Below, in pieces: positions 43,716-53,829 of a DNA stretch of 64,000 nt. The notes under the pieces are model-generated. The model did no database searches and was not told the origin of the DNA. It saw only the letters and a program-made list of their open reading frames with translations. The DNA is from JACPUW01 sp049115495. GTDB lineage: Bacteria > Bacteroidota > Bacteroidia > CAILMK01 > JACPUW01. The first letter of the stretch is position 1, and the number at the start of each line of letters is the position of its first letter. The position numbers and the translations under genes are program-made. The stretch spans positions 124,001-188,000 of the forward strand of contig JAGDZV010000011.1 of assembly GCA_049115495.1 (NCBI GenBank). Direction: 5' to 3'.

Positions 43716-44756
43716 ATGAAACGGATTTTACTAACTGCATCCGTCTTGTCAATGGTCTATTTGCAAGCCGCATTTGGCCAACAAGACCCTATGTTCACTC
43801 ATTACATGTTTAATCAGGTAGTGTACAATCCTGCGTTCATCGGATCGGAGTTTGGTGATCAATTCTGTGTTAACCTAGTGCATCACGATCAGTGGATGGG
43901 CTATGATAACAACACAGCAAATCAAGATGGTTCAACGGCCCCTCTTTCAACTACTTTCAATATTCATAAACCCTTTAAAATTAAAGACCACAAGTTTGGT
44001 GGAGGTTTAGTTTTTGCAAATGATGGGTTAGGCTTTCAAAGTACTCAGTTTGGTTATTTAGGCCTGTCTTATCATTACGATATGGGGCAAGATGCTGAAG
44101 GAAACGAGCGTTGGCTTATTGGAGGTTTGAATATTGGTTTTATTCAATCAGGCATTGATGGTTCTCAACTGGTCTATATTGATCAAGGTGATCCAATTAT
44201 TGGTGCGCTTATTGGAGATGGAACTCACATGGGGTTAGATTTTGGTTTAGGACTATTATACAAAACGAAGAATTATTATGTAGGTATATCAAACATGCAT
44301 ATACCGCAGTCAAGAGTTGATTGGTTTGATGGTCAACATACTGATAACGATACACGTTGGAACCGTCATTTCTATATTAATGCGGGTTATGAGTATCAGT
44401 TGCTTCCTAATCTAGTTTTAAAGCCTAGAACCTTAATAAAGTTTGACAGAGCCATTTGGCAAGCTGACTTGGGTGTGCTTGCAGAACTGAATGGTCAGTT
44501 TTGGGGCGGACTGAATGTAAGAAGAGGAGAGGGTATGATGATTTTAGGTGGAGCCAGAGTTTATCAAAAGAAAACCCCAAAGGGAGAGCATATATTAAAG
44601 CTAGGCTTGTCATATGATATTACCTTTGGACAAATAAGAACGGTGTCGTCAAACACTTTAGAATTAATGGCTAACTATTGCTTTCCTATAAGATTAACCC
44701 CAAAACCACCTAAGCCAGAACAAGATGTTCGTTTTCTTGGTGGATATACCTTATAG
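43716..44756 (+). CDS. porP: PorP/SprF family protein, T9SS core-associated
   Basis: A 346-residue outer-membrane protein of the PorP/SprF family. Signal peptide MKRILLTASVLSMVYLQAAFG, then the family motif QQDPMFTHYMFNQVVYNPAFIGS, VHHDQWMGYDNNT, HKPFKIKDHKFGGGLVFAND and C-terminal LNVRRGEGMMILGGARVY. Because it directly precedes gldKLMN, the order matches the porPKLMN operon of Porphyromonas gingivalis, in which PorP couples the shuttle protein to the PorKN ring. In this window it is the second PorP/SprF protein. Confidence 0.93.
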   Translation: MKRILLTASVLSMVYLQAAFGQQDPMFTHYMFNQVVYNPAFIGSEFGDQFCVNLVHHDQWMGYDNNTANQDGSTAPLSTTFNIHKPFKIKDHKFGGGLVFANDGLGFQSTQFGYLGLSYHYDMGQDAEGNERWLIGGLNIGFIQSGIDGSQLVYIDQGDPIIGALIGDGTHMGLDFGLGLLYKTKNYYVGISNMHIPQSRVDWFDGQHTDNDTRWNRHFYINAGYEYQLLPNLVLKPRTLIKFDRAIWQADLGVLAELNGQFWGGLNVRRGEGMMILGGARVYQKKTPKGEHILKLGLSYDITFGQIRTVSSNTLELMANYCFPIRLTPKPPKPEQDVRFLGGYTL

Positions 44757-44836
44757 AAGGCTTTTATTTGCATTTAAGTTTTATATTCGTCGCGATTTAA
44801 ATTAGCAGGAAACCATAAAAACAAAATAAACAAAGA

Positions 44837-46138
44837 ATGAACCGTATTCGTAGCTATGGTGTCTGGGTAGTGCTTTTAGCATTTCTACTCGAAGGTTGTG
44901 GTCTAAGTAGTGATCAAGGCCAGTTGGTTGGAACACCAGCAAGAAAACCTTGGTACCACGCCCAACCTTATGGAACCGTTTACATTCCTACAGGTACCTT
45001 TCACATGGGTCAAAGTGATGAGGATATTGTGTATGCCCTTACATCAAGACCAAAGCAAGTTTCTATCCAAGCATTCTTCATGGATGACACAGAAATTACA
45101 AATGATGAGTATCGTCAATTTGTTTATTGGGTAAGAGATTCAATTGTTAGAGAAACCCTCGGAGATGCCTTCGGTATGGTGATTCAAAACAACAATGGAA
45201 CTTCAAGACTAAATTGGGATGAAGAGATTGAATGGAGTTCTCCAGATGTGAGAGCAGCATTATCTGACCTTTATTATTCTGAAGAAGACAGATTAGGCGA
45301 TCCTTATCAGATTGATAAGAGAGAACTTAATTATGCTTGGACATGGATCGATTTACATGAAGCCGCAAAGCATAAGTACTTGAAAAAGGATCAAAACCCT
45401 GGTTCAAATACACCAAGAAGCTCATTTATCAGAAGAGAGCAAGAGCAAATCTACCCTGATACATTAGTTTGGATCAGAGATTTCACTTACAGTTATAACG
45501 AGCCACTAACTCAAACTTATTTCTTCCACCCGGGTTATGACGATTATCCTGTGGTAGGTGTTACTTGGGATAAGGCAAGAGCATTTTGTGCTTGGAGAAC
45601 TAACTACTTGAATCAATATCTAGTTTCAGTAGGTGAACCTCCTGTAAACCCTTACCGACTTCCGACGGAAGCTGAATGGGAATACGCTGCAAGAGGCGGA
45701 CGTGATTTTAACAAATTTCCATGGGGTACCCCATATTTAAGGAATGCAAAAGGTTGTTTCTTAGCCAACTTTAAGCCGCTAAGAGGTAATTATATCGAAG
45801 ATGGCGGGTATTATCCTGTAAAAACTACAGCATACTTCCCTAACGATTATGGACTTTACTGTATGGCGGGTAATGTTTCTGAGTGGACATCATCAGGATT
45901 CGATGAATCAATCTTTGCCATTATTGATGATATGAACAGTAACTATCATTACGATGCTGATGATAGTGAGCCAGAAACAAGAAAAAGAAAAGTAATCAAA
46001 GGCGGTTCTTGGAAAGATGTGGGTTACTACCTTGAAAACGGTGTAAGAGCCTACGAATACCAAGACAGTGCAAAATCATACGTAGGCTTTAGATGCGTAA
46101 TGACCTACATGGGTAGATCAATTAATGATAGACCTTAA
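44837..46138 (+). CDS. gldK: GldK/PorK T9SS outer-membrane ring lipoprotein
   Basis: A 433-residue lipoprotein with lipobox LLEGC. The formylglycine-generating-enzyme-like (SUMF1) domain is evident: YGTVYIPTGTFHMGQSDED, FMDDTEITNDEYRQFVYW, RLPTEAEWEYAARGG, GLYCMAGNVSEWTSSG and VGFRCVMTY. GldK with GldN forms the periplasmic ring under the outer membrane of T9SS. The catalytic Cys pair of true FGE enzymes is not expected in this structural member. Gap of 80 bases to porP contains no obvious promoter. Confidence 0.96.
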   Translation: MNRIRSYGVWVVLLAFLLEGCGLSSDQGQLVGTPARKPWYHAQPYGTVYIPTGTFHMGQSDEDIVYALTSRPKQVSIQAFFMDDTEITNDEYRQFVYWVRDSIVRETLGDAFGMVIQNNNGTSRLNWDEEIEWSSPDVRAALSDLYYSEEDRLGDPYQIDKRELNYAWTWIDLHEAAKHKYLKKDQNPGSNTPRSSFIRREQEQIYPDTLVWIRDFTYSYNEPLTQTYFFHPGYDDYPVVGVTWDKARAFCAWRTNYLNQYLVSVGEPPVNPYRLPTEAEWEYAARGGRDFNKFPWGTPYLRNAKGCFLANFKPLRGNYIEDGGYYPVKTTAYFPNDYGLYCMAGNVSEWTSSGFDESIFAIIDDMNSNYHYDADDSEPETRKRKVIKGGSWKDVGYYLENGVRAYEYQDSAKSYVGFRCVMTYMGRSINDRP

Positions 46139-46202
46139 TTAAGTACTCAAACAAACTTTATACTAACCTATTTTTAACTAATTAATTAAACGACAAAGGA
46201 AA

Positions 46203-47003
46203 ATGGCAAAATCAGGAAATTGGTTTGAATCAAAAGCCGGGAAAAGATTTTTGGCAATGATGTACGGACTAGGTGCAGCAGTTGTAATTATGGGAGCACT
46301 TTTTAAATTGATGCACTGGCCTTTCGCAGGAGCTATGCTTACTGCTGGTTTAACAACTGAGGCAATAATCTTTGCAATTGGTGCATTCTTACCAATCCAC
46401 GATGATCCAGATTGGACACTAGTTTACCCAGAACTTTCTGGCTCTGGTGATCCTAAGAAAAAGAAAGAATCTGGTAACGAAGTTGATAGACTGAACAAGA
46501 TGCTTTCAGAAGCAAAAATCAAACAAGATACAATTAATAAATTAGGTGATGGCATGAAAAGCCTGAGCCAATCAGTTGAAGGTTTGAAAGTTGCTAATGA
46601 TGCTACTGTTGCAACTCAAGCATACACTAAAAAGGTAAATGAAGCTACTGGTAACCTAGATAATTTAAATAAGTCTTACGCAGTTGCTGCTAAGTCTATC
46701 TCTACTTTAGGTGATTCTCAGAAAGTTTCTAAAGACTTTTACCAAACTATGCAAAACGTTACTTCTAAGTTAACTCAATTAAACAGTGTTTATGAGTTAG
46801 AGCTTAAAGAATCAAACGAGCATTCGAAAGCATTAGGAGATTACCACAAATCAATGGGTGCATTGATTACTAATATTACTTCTACTGAGAAGTCAGCTGA
46901 GCAAATGAAGAATGAAGTTAGCAAATTGGCTAAAAACATGGCTTCATTGAATAATGTTTACGGCACTATGTTGAGCGCAATGGCTCAATCTAAGCCAGCG
47001 TAG
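46203..47003 (+). CDS. gldL: GldL/PorL T9SS motor protein
   Basis: A 266-residue inner-membrane protein. Two transmembrane helices (about 18-38 and 42-62) carry the conserved GAAVVIMGALFKLMHWPFAG with Lys35 and His38 and a buried Glu53, equivalent by position to the essential glutamate (Glu49) of Flavobacterium GldL. A long cytoplasmic coiled-coil tail follows (about 85-260, repeats of SLSQSVEGLKV and LNKSYA). GldL with GldM forms the proton-driven 5:2 motor that powers secretion and gliding. Confidence 0.97.
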   Translation: MAKSGNWFESKAGKRFLAMMYGLGAAVVIMGALFKLMHWPFAGAMLTAGLTTEAIIFAIGAFLPIHDDPDWTLVYPELSGSGDPKKKKESGNEVDRLNKMLSEAKIKQDTINKLGDGMKSLSQSVEGLKVANDATVATQAYTKKVNEATGNLDNLNKSYAVAAKSISTLGDSQKVSKDFYQTMQNVTSKLTQLNSVYELELKESNEHSKALGDYHKSMGALITNITSTEKSAEQMKNEVSKLAKNMASLNNVYGTMLSAMAQSKPA

Positions 47004-47062
47004 AGTTGTTGTTTTTGTTCGACAACAATATCTAATTTTTTAAACTTTAAAATTTAAGCTCA

Positions 47063-48712
<1,650 letters not shown>

Positions 48713-48719
48713 AACTTAA

Positions 48720-49574
48720 ATGAAACAGCTTAGATTTTTAGTCTTAATCTTATTATCAGCACTTAGCGTAAATACTGTGTTTGCGCAAGATGGAGAAGTT
48801 CCTGAAGAGAAGGAAGATTTTATAGGAGACTTTACTTACACGCGTTATTCAATTCGTGAGAGAAAGCCTGTTCCTTATCCTTCTCAGAGAGAAGCGGATG
48901 TAATGTATGCAAGAAGAATTGTTAGAATTTTGGATACAAAGGAGAAGCAAAACTTGATTTGTCGCTGGCCTAAAAATCCTTTGTCGGTAATAATCTTCGA
49001 AGCAGCTGAGAATGGTGAGATCACAGCCTTCAAAAACGATAGTTTACAAAATTTCTATCGTCCTGATACGGTAATTGATATGCTTAGTCAGAAGGAAGTG
49101 ATTCAAGTTCCGGATAGAATGTTTCCTGGTGAATTCAAGGATTCAGTAGTAATTAATAAATTTAACTACGAAGAAGACGTTGTTAGATATGAGATTATTG
49201 AAGATTGGATTTTTGATAAGCAAAGAGGTGTATTCTACCCAAGAATTATAGCTTTTTCTCCGTTATATAAGTTAATAGTTGATGGACAAGATCTTGGTGA
49301 GTTACCGGCCTTTTATTGTAGCTGGTCTGAACTAAGAGGTTTATTAATTAACGAGGAGATTTTTAATCGTCATAATGATGCGGCCAAGTTCAGCTATTAT
49401 GATTGGTTTGAATTAAGATTATTTTCAAGCTATATAATCAAGGAACCTAACGTATTCGATAGAAAATTCGAAGAATACGATGAATTGAAGAACAATCCAT
49501 TAGCTCAATTGCTTGAAGGTGAAAGAGTGAAAGATGAACTCTTTAATTGGGAACACGATTTGTGGCAATATTAG
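48720..49574 (+). CDS. gldN: GldN/PorN T9SS ring protein
   Basis: A 284-residue periplasmic protein with signal peptide (FLVLILLSALSVNTVFAQ). Conserved family stretches are READVMYARRIVRILDTKEKQN, DSVVINKFNYEEDVVRYEIIEDW, FDKQRGVFYPRIIAFSPL and the C-terminal WFELRLFSSYIIKEPNVFDR. GldN binds GldK to make the outer ring of the secretion machine. Last gene of the operon, followed by a strong terminator. Confidence 0.96.
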   Translation: MKQLRFLVLILLSALSVNTVFAQDGEVPEEKEDFIGDFTYTRYSIRERKPVPYPSQREADVMYARRIVRILDTKEKQNLICRWPKNPLSVIIFEAAENGEITAFKNDSLQNFYRPDTVIDMLSQKEVIQVPDRMFPGEFKDSVVINKFNYEEDVVRYEIIEDWIFDKQRGVFYPRIIAFSPLYKLIVDGQDLGELPAFYCSWSELRGLLINEEIFNRHNDAAKFSYYDWFELRLFSSYIIKEPNVFDRKFEEYDELKNNPLAQLLEGERVKDELFNWEHDLWQY

Positions 49575-49594
49575 ACTAAAAACAAGCTAAAAAT

Positions 49595-49628
49595 AAAAAA
49601 GGGATGGTCATTAGATCATCCCTTTTTT
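49595..49628. terminator. Intrinsic terminator after gldN (bidirectional)
   Basis: AAAAAAGGGATG (49595-49606) pairs with CATCCCTTTTTT (49617-49628) around a 10-base loop. It closes the T9SS operon and, read on the other strand, the purA end at 49649. Confidence 0.9.
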
Positions 49629-49648
49629 ATTGTTTATGAATAAATGTT

Positions 49649-50869
49649 TTATCTCTGGTATATCACTTCCGATCTTTGTGGACCTGTGGAAATAGTCTCT
49701 ACATTAACGCCACATGTTTCTTCAATATACCTGAGATAGTCTTTAAAATTATCAGGTAAGGACTGGTATTGAGTTATGGTTGAAAGTTCTTCAGACCAAG
49801 AAGGGAATGTCTTTGATTGTCCGTCTATGTCTAAAACAGAAATGTTGTCAACACAGTTAAGCACGTCTGATTTGGTAATTACCAAATCGGTTACACCGTT
49901 TTGAATTACAGTTCTTTTAAGTAAATCGAGGTCAAGCCAACCACAACGCCTTTTTCTACCGGTAGTGGCGCCAAACTCATGACCATGCGTGCCAATTTTT
50001 GTACCTATATCATCATGTAGTTCAGTTGGAAAAGGGCCAGAGCCAACTCTGGTCATATAAGCTTTGAAAATACCGATAACCTTATTTATTCGCTGGGGAG
50101 CAATACCTAAACCAATACATGCCGATGCAGAAATGGTGTTGGATGAGGTAACGAATGGATAGCTACCGAAGGTTATATCAAGAAGAGCACCTTGAGCTCC
50201 TTCTGCAAGAACTTTACCTCCCTTGTTAAGTATCATCTCATTGAGATAGTCTTCAATAACTTCAGTTTTTAGTTGTCGCATTCTCTCTATTGCGGCAAAG
50301 CATGTGGCTTCCTGTTCTTTTAAGCCATCTAAGTCTTCATCTGTGAGTCCGAGCGACTTTAGGATAGGAAGGTGCTGAGCTTTAAGATTGGTATATTCTT
50401 GGTCAAAATTGCTTGAAAAAATATCACCAACGCGTAAGCCAGTTCTTGCATATTTATCTTGGTATGTAGGGCCAATTCCGCGAAGCGTAGAGCCTATTTT
50501 TAAGTCACCTTTCGAAAGCTCGTAATATTTATCTAACAACTTATGAGTTGGAAGAATTAAATGAGCCTTATCAGATAAAATAAGTCTTGGGGTAACATCA
50601 ATATTCTCTGCCTTTAGAAAATCCACTTCATGCATAAGTGTAACGGGATCAATTACAGTTCCGGTTCCAACAACATTTATGGTGTTTTCATGAATAGCAC
50701 CGGATGGAATAGTATGTAAAACAAACTTTTTACCATCAATTACTAAGGTATGCCCAGCGTTAGGACCACCTTGAAAACGAGCAATTACGTCGTATTGAGG
50801 CGCAAGAATGTCAACGATCTTGCCTTTTCCTTCATCGCCCCATTGTAATCCTATTAAAACGTCAACCAT
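49649..50869 (-). CDS. purA: Adenylosuccinate synthetase
   Basis: First committed step of AMP synthesis from IMP with GTP. 406 residues; the usual length is about 420-430, so it is a little short. Signatures are GLQWGDEGKGKIVDIL (P-loop), GGPNAGHTLV, GIGPTYQDKYARTGLRVGD, the catalytic RVGSGPFPTEL, GATTGRKRRCGWLD and C-terminal GPQRSEVI. Its ATG is one base from the stop of the fur-like gene. Confidence 0.97.
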   Translation of the reverse strand: MVDVLIGLQWGDEGKGKIVDILAPQYDVIARFQGGPNAGHTLVIDGKKFVLHTIPSGAIHENTINVVGTGTVIDPVTLMHEVDFLKAENIDVTPRLILSDKAHLILPTHKLLDKYYELSKGDLKIGSTLRGIGPTYQDKYARTGLRVGDIFSSNFDQEYTNLKAQHLPILKSLGLTDEDLDGLKEQEATCFAAIERMRQLKTEVIEDYLNEMILNKGGKVLAEGAQGALLDITFGSYPFVTSSNTISASACIGLGIAPQRINKVIGIFKAYMTRVGSGPFPTELHDDIGTKIGTHGHEFGATTGRKRRCGWLDLDLLKRTVIQNGVTDLVITKSDVLNCVDNISVLDIDGQSKTFPSWSEELSTITQYQSLPDNFKDYLRYIEETCGVNVETISTGPQRSEVIYQR

Positions 50870-51310
50870 TTATTTTTCAGTTTTTCTTGTTCCATAAAAT
50901 GTTAAAGAATGGCTATGAATTTTGATATTGTAGAACTCTTCAACACTAGTTTGTATTTGCTGAATTCTTGGGTCGCAAAATTCAAGAACTTCCTTTGTGT
51001 CAAGACAAATAATATGATCATGCTGTCTGTAGCCCAACGATTTTTCGTACAAGGCTACATTATTGCCAAATTGATGCTTTACAACCAAATCACAATCTAA
51101 AAGCAGGTCTAGCGTGTTATATACCGTAGCTCTGCTAACATGATGACCATTTTGTTTAAGATGTTTAAATAGCATTTCAACATCAAAATGATCATCTCGA
51201 GCATACACTTCTTCTAAAATAGCAAAGCGCTCAGGTGTTTTCCTGTGCTTTTTCGCTTCAAGATAATCAGTGAAAATATTACGAGCTTGCTCTACTGCCT
51301 CTAAAGACAT
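50870..51310 (-). CDS. Fur-family transcriptional regulator without CxxC zinc site
   Basis: A 146-residue Fur-family protein. The winged helix (RFAILEEVYARDDHFDVEMLFKHLKQNG, RATVYNTLDLLLDCDLV) and dimerisation part (YRQHDHIICLDTKEVLEFCD) are seen. The structural zinc motif CxxC reads CLDT, and no Cys pair occurs near the C-terminus, so metal binding would use the His and Asp residues only. The gene lies directly before purA and behind relA, as often in this phylum; whether it senses iron, peroxide or something else is unknown. Confidence 0.9.
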   Translation of the reverse strand: MSLEAVEQARNIFTDYLEAKKHRKTPERFAILEEVYARDDHFDVEMLFKHLKQNGHHVSRATVYNTLDLLLDCDLVVKHQFGNNVALYEKSLGYRQHDHIICLDTKEVLEFCDPRIQQIQTSVEEFYNIKIHSHSLTFYGTRKTEK

Positions 51311-51331
51311 TAACCATTAATTAATAAAACG

Positions 51332-51339
51332 CGAAGGTA
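51332..51339 (-). promoter_or_regulatory. Near-consensus -7 element (TACCTTCG) before the fur-like gene
   Basis: The complement of 51332-51339 reads TACCTTCG, one base off TAnnTTTG, 22 bases before the ATG. Located in the 36-base gap after relA, it could give fur-purA its own promoter. Confidence 0.3.
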
Positions 51340-51346
51340 ATATCCT

Positions 51347-53599
51347 TTACATACTACGTTCTAAATCTTCATCAACTTCGTAACGTTTTACGCCCTCAAC
51401 TCCAGAAATGTTTTCAAGCTTCTTTATGAGGCTCTCTAAATGTGTGGTGTCATGCATTTCAAGTATAATAGAACCTTCATATGCACCATCCACGGCTTTA
51501 AAGCTTATAGAGCGCATATTTACTTTAAGTTCTTGTGATATTACTTGAGAGACTGAACTTACAATACCAGGAGAATCTATGCCAATGATCTTAACGCCAA
51601 CCGCATGTAAATTGTCATCTTCAATTTCCGGTATATCCCATTTGGCTCTTAAAATTCGATAACCATAGCGCGCCATTAGCGACGGGCCATTGCTACAGTT
51701 TACCCTATGTATTTTAATTCCTTCTTGTGATGTTATAAAGCCGAAAATATTATCTCCTGGAATTGGGTTGCAACATTTAGCAAATTGGAATTCCATGCCT
51801 ATATCATTGTTCCCCACAAGCAAAACGTCAGATTTAGTGTCTTTTTTGCTCTCTGTTTTTGATGGGTCAGATCTTTTTCTCTTAGCGGGTTGCGCCAATT
51901 GGTTGCGCTGAGCATCTACTTCTTTTATGGCTTTGCCTAATGTCTTTTTATCAATTTTCTCAATTCCAATCTGATAGTATAGCTCTATGGTAGACTTGCA
52001 ATTAAAGTACTTAGTAAGTTTAGGAAGCATGTAATTGTCAAGTTCAGACTTCTTATTTCCAACTTTAAGTTTTAGATACTCCTTGCCTTGTGAAGCAATT
52101 TTTCGTTTTTCTTCTTTTAGAGATGATTTAATTTTAGATTTAGCTTTCGCCGTAACAACAAAAGCCAGCCAACCTTCATTAGGTTTTTGGTTTCGAGCAG
52201 TAATAATTTCTACTTGATCGCCATTTTTAAGTTTATAGCTTAAGGGGACAATCTTCTGATTCACCTTGGCTCCAATACACTTAGCACCTACATCTGAATG
52301 AATTTCAAACGCAAAATCCAGGGCGGTTGCTCCATTTGGAAGCGTTTTAAGATCTCCGCGTGGTGTAAAAGCAAAAATCTCTTCTGAAAATAGGTTTAAT
52401 TTAAAGTCATCTAGGAATTCAAGAGCTTCAGACTCTGGGTTCTCAAGCAGTTCCCTAATTCTAGTGAGCCATTCTTCAAGTCCTACCCCTGATTGGCCGC
52501 TATCTCCTTCTTTATACTTCCAATGTGCTGCAAAACCCTTCTCGGCAACTTCATCCATGCGTTCTGTCCTTATCTGCACTTCAAACCAACGTCCTATAGG
52601 TCCCATTACAGTAGTATGGAGTGACTCATAACCGTTAAACTTTGGTGTTGAGATCCAATCTCTCAGTCTAGAAGGATTTGGAGTATAAATGTCTGTAACT
52701 ACGGAGTATGCCCGCCAGCAATCAGATTTTTCTAGCTCATGGCTTTGAGATGTTTTAATTATAATCCTAATGGCGAAAACATCAAAAACCTTCTCAAATG
52801 GAATGCCCTGCTTTTTCATTTTTTGGTAAATAGAAAAAATACTTTTCAGTCTACCTTTTACAGTGTAATTGATTCCAAGGTCTTTTAGCCTTTCATCAAT
52901 CGGAGAAATGAACCTTCTAATTAGCCTTGAACGCTGTGATCTGCTTGACTCAAGCTTCTGAAGAATTTCTTGATACACTTCAGGTTCAGTATACTTCAAG
53001 GCGAGATCTTCTAACTCACTTTTAATGGCGTGTAAACCGAGTCGGTGGGCGAGGGGGGCAAATAAAAACGTGGTTTCAGATGCAATTTTTAATTGCTTTT
53101 GATGCTGTAAGGCATCAAGTGTTCTCATATTATGAAGTCGGTCGGCAAGTTTTACCAAAATCACCCTCACATCGTCAGAAAGTGTTAGCAATATTTTTTT
53201 GAAGTTTTCTGCTTGGGCTGAACTGCTTTTGCCCATTATGCCAGAAACCTTGGTGAGCCCGTCAATAATCTCAGCTATTTTAGGGCCAAATTTTTCTTCA
53301 ATTTCTTCTAAAGTAACCGGGGTATCTTCAACCACATCGTGCAACAAGGCTGAGATAATGGATTTGGCACCCAAACCAATTTCTCTAGCACAAATTGTTG
53401 CAACCTCAAGTGGGTGAATTATATAAGGCTCTCCAGATTTTCTTCTTTCATTGCCATGGGCATCCATAGCAAATTGAAAAGCTCTCCTAATTTCTTTTAG
53501 AGACTCTTTTTTAATAATTGGTTTACATGCTCGTAGTAATGTTCTATAAGCATTAAGTATTAACCGTTGGTCTTCAGTTTTTGTGAGGTTCTTTGCCAT
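51347..53599 (-). CDS. Bifunctional (p)ppGpp synthetase/hydrolase RelA/SpoT
   Basis: The single long Rel enzyme, 750 residues, making and degrading the stringent alarmone. The HD hydrolase domain has HPLEVATICA and SALLHDVVEDTPVTL, the synthetase domain KLADRLHNMRTL upstream and DVFAIRIIIK, YESLHTTVMGP, then a TGS domain (EIFAFTPRGDLKTLPNGATALD), zinc-finger/CC region (AKCCNPIPGDNIFGFI) and a C-terminal ACT domain (GVKIIGIDSPGIVSSVSQVI). With both active sites intact, it probably is the only Rel enzyme needed. First gene of the relA - fur - purA run. Confidence 0.96.
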   Translation of the reverse strand: MAKNLTKTEDQRLILNAYRTLLRACKPIIKKESLKEIRRAFQFAMDAHGNERRKSGEPYIIHPLEVATICAREIGLGAKSIISALLHDVVEDTPVTLEEIEEKFGPKIAEIIDGLTKVSGIMGKSSSAQAENFKKILLTLSDDVRVILVKLADRLHNMRTLDALQHQKQLKIASETTFLFAPLAHRLGLHAIKSELEDLALKYTEPEVYQEILQKLESSRSQRSRLIRRFISPIDERLKDLGINYTVKGRLKSIFSIYQKMKKQGIPFEKVFDVFAIRIIIKTSQSHELEKSDCWRAYSVVTDIYTPNPSRLRDWISTPKFNGYESLHTTVMGPIGRWFEVQIRTERMDEVAEKGFAAHWKYKEGDSGQSGVGLEEWLTRIRELLENPESEALEFLDDFKLNLFSEEIFAFTPRGDLKTLPNGATALDFAFEIHSDVGAKCIGAKVNQKIVPLSYKLKNGDQVEIITARNQKPNEGWLAFVVTAKAKSKIKSSLKEEKRKIASQGKEYLKLKVGNKKSELDNYMLPKLTKYFNCKSTIELYYQIGIEKIDKKTLGKAIKEVDAQRNQLAQPAKRKRSDPSKTESKKDTKSDVLLVGNNDIGMEFQFAKCCNPIPGDNIFGFITSQEGIKIHRVNCSNGPSLMARYGYRILRAKWDIPEIEDDNLHAVGVKIIGIDSPGIVSSVSQVISQELKVNMRSISFKAVDGAYEGSIILEMHDTTHLESLIKKLENISGVEGVKRYEVDEDLERSM

Positions 53600-53703
53600 T
53601 TGAACTATAAAGCTACAAATTTTTCATTTTTGAATGATGAAAGTGATCTTCGAAAAGAAGTATTTATTTCAGTAAAATAATTTCATTGAATCAAAAATAT
53701 TTC

Positions 53704-53711
53704 TACTTTTG
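53704..53711 (+). promoter_or_regulatory. -7 promoter element (TACTTTTG) for tRNA-Leu and tig
   Basis: TACTTTTG matches TAnnTTTG and ends 15 bases before the mature tRNA. A TTG (53686-53688 region) lies about 15 bases upstream, slightly short of the usual -33 spacing. Confidence 0.55.
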
Positions 53712-53726
53712 CCCCCGCTTTCACAC

Positions 53727-53808
53727 GCGGGTGTGGCGAAATTGGTAGACGCGCTAGACTTAGGATCTAGTGCCGCAAGGCGTGGGGGTTCGAGTCCCTC
53801 CACCCGCA
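53727..53808 (+). tRNA. tRNA-Leu(UAG)
   Basis: An 82-nt class II tRNA: acceptor GCGGGTG pairs with CACCCGC, D arm with GGTAGACGCGC, anticodon stem CTAGA/TCTAG around CTTAGGA giving anticodon UAG, a long variable arm (TGCCGCAAGGCGT), and T arm GGGGG-TTCGAGT-CCCTC. Discriminator A; CCA is not encoded. It stands 21 bases before tig. Confidence 0.96.
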
Positions 53809-53829
53809 CTCCTCTCTAAACATTTTTTC

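Noticed and set aside
53770..53829. N-terminal extension of tig through the tRNA-Leu
   Set aside because: The extra residues are the tRNA read as protein; the ATG at 53830 is the real start.
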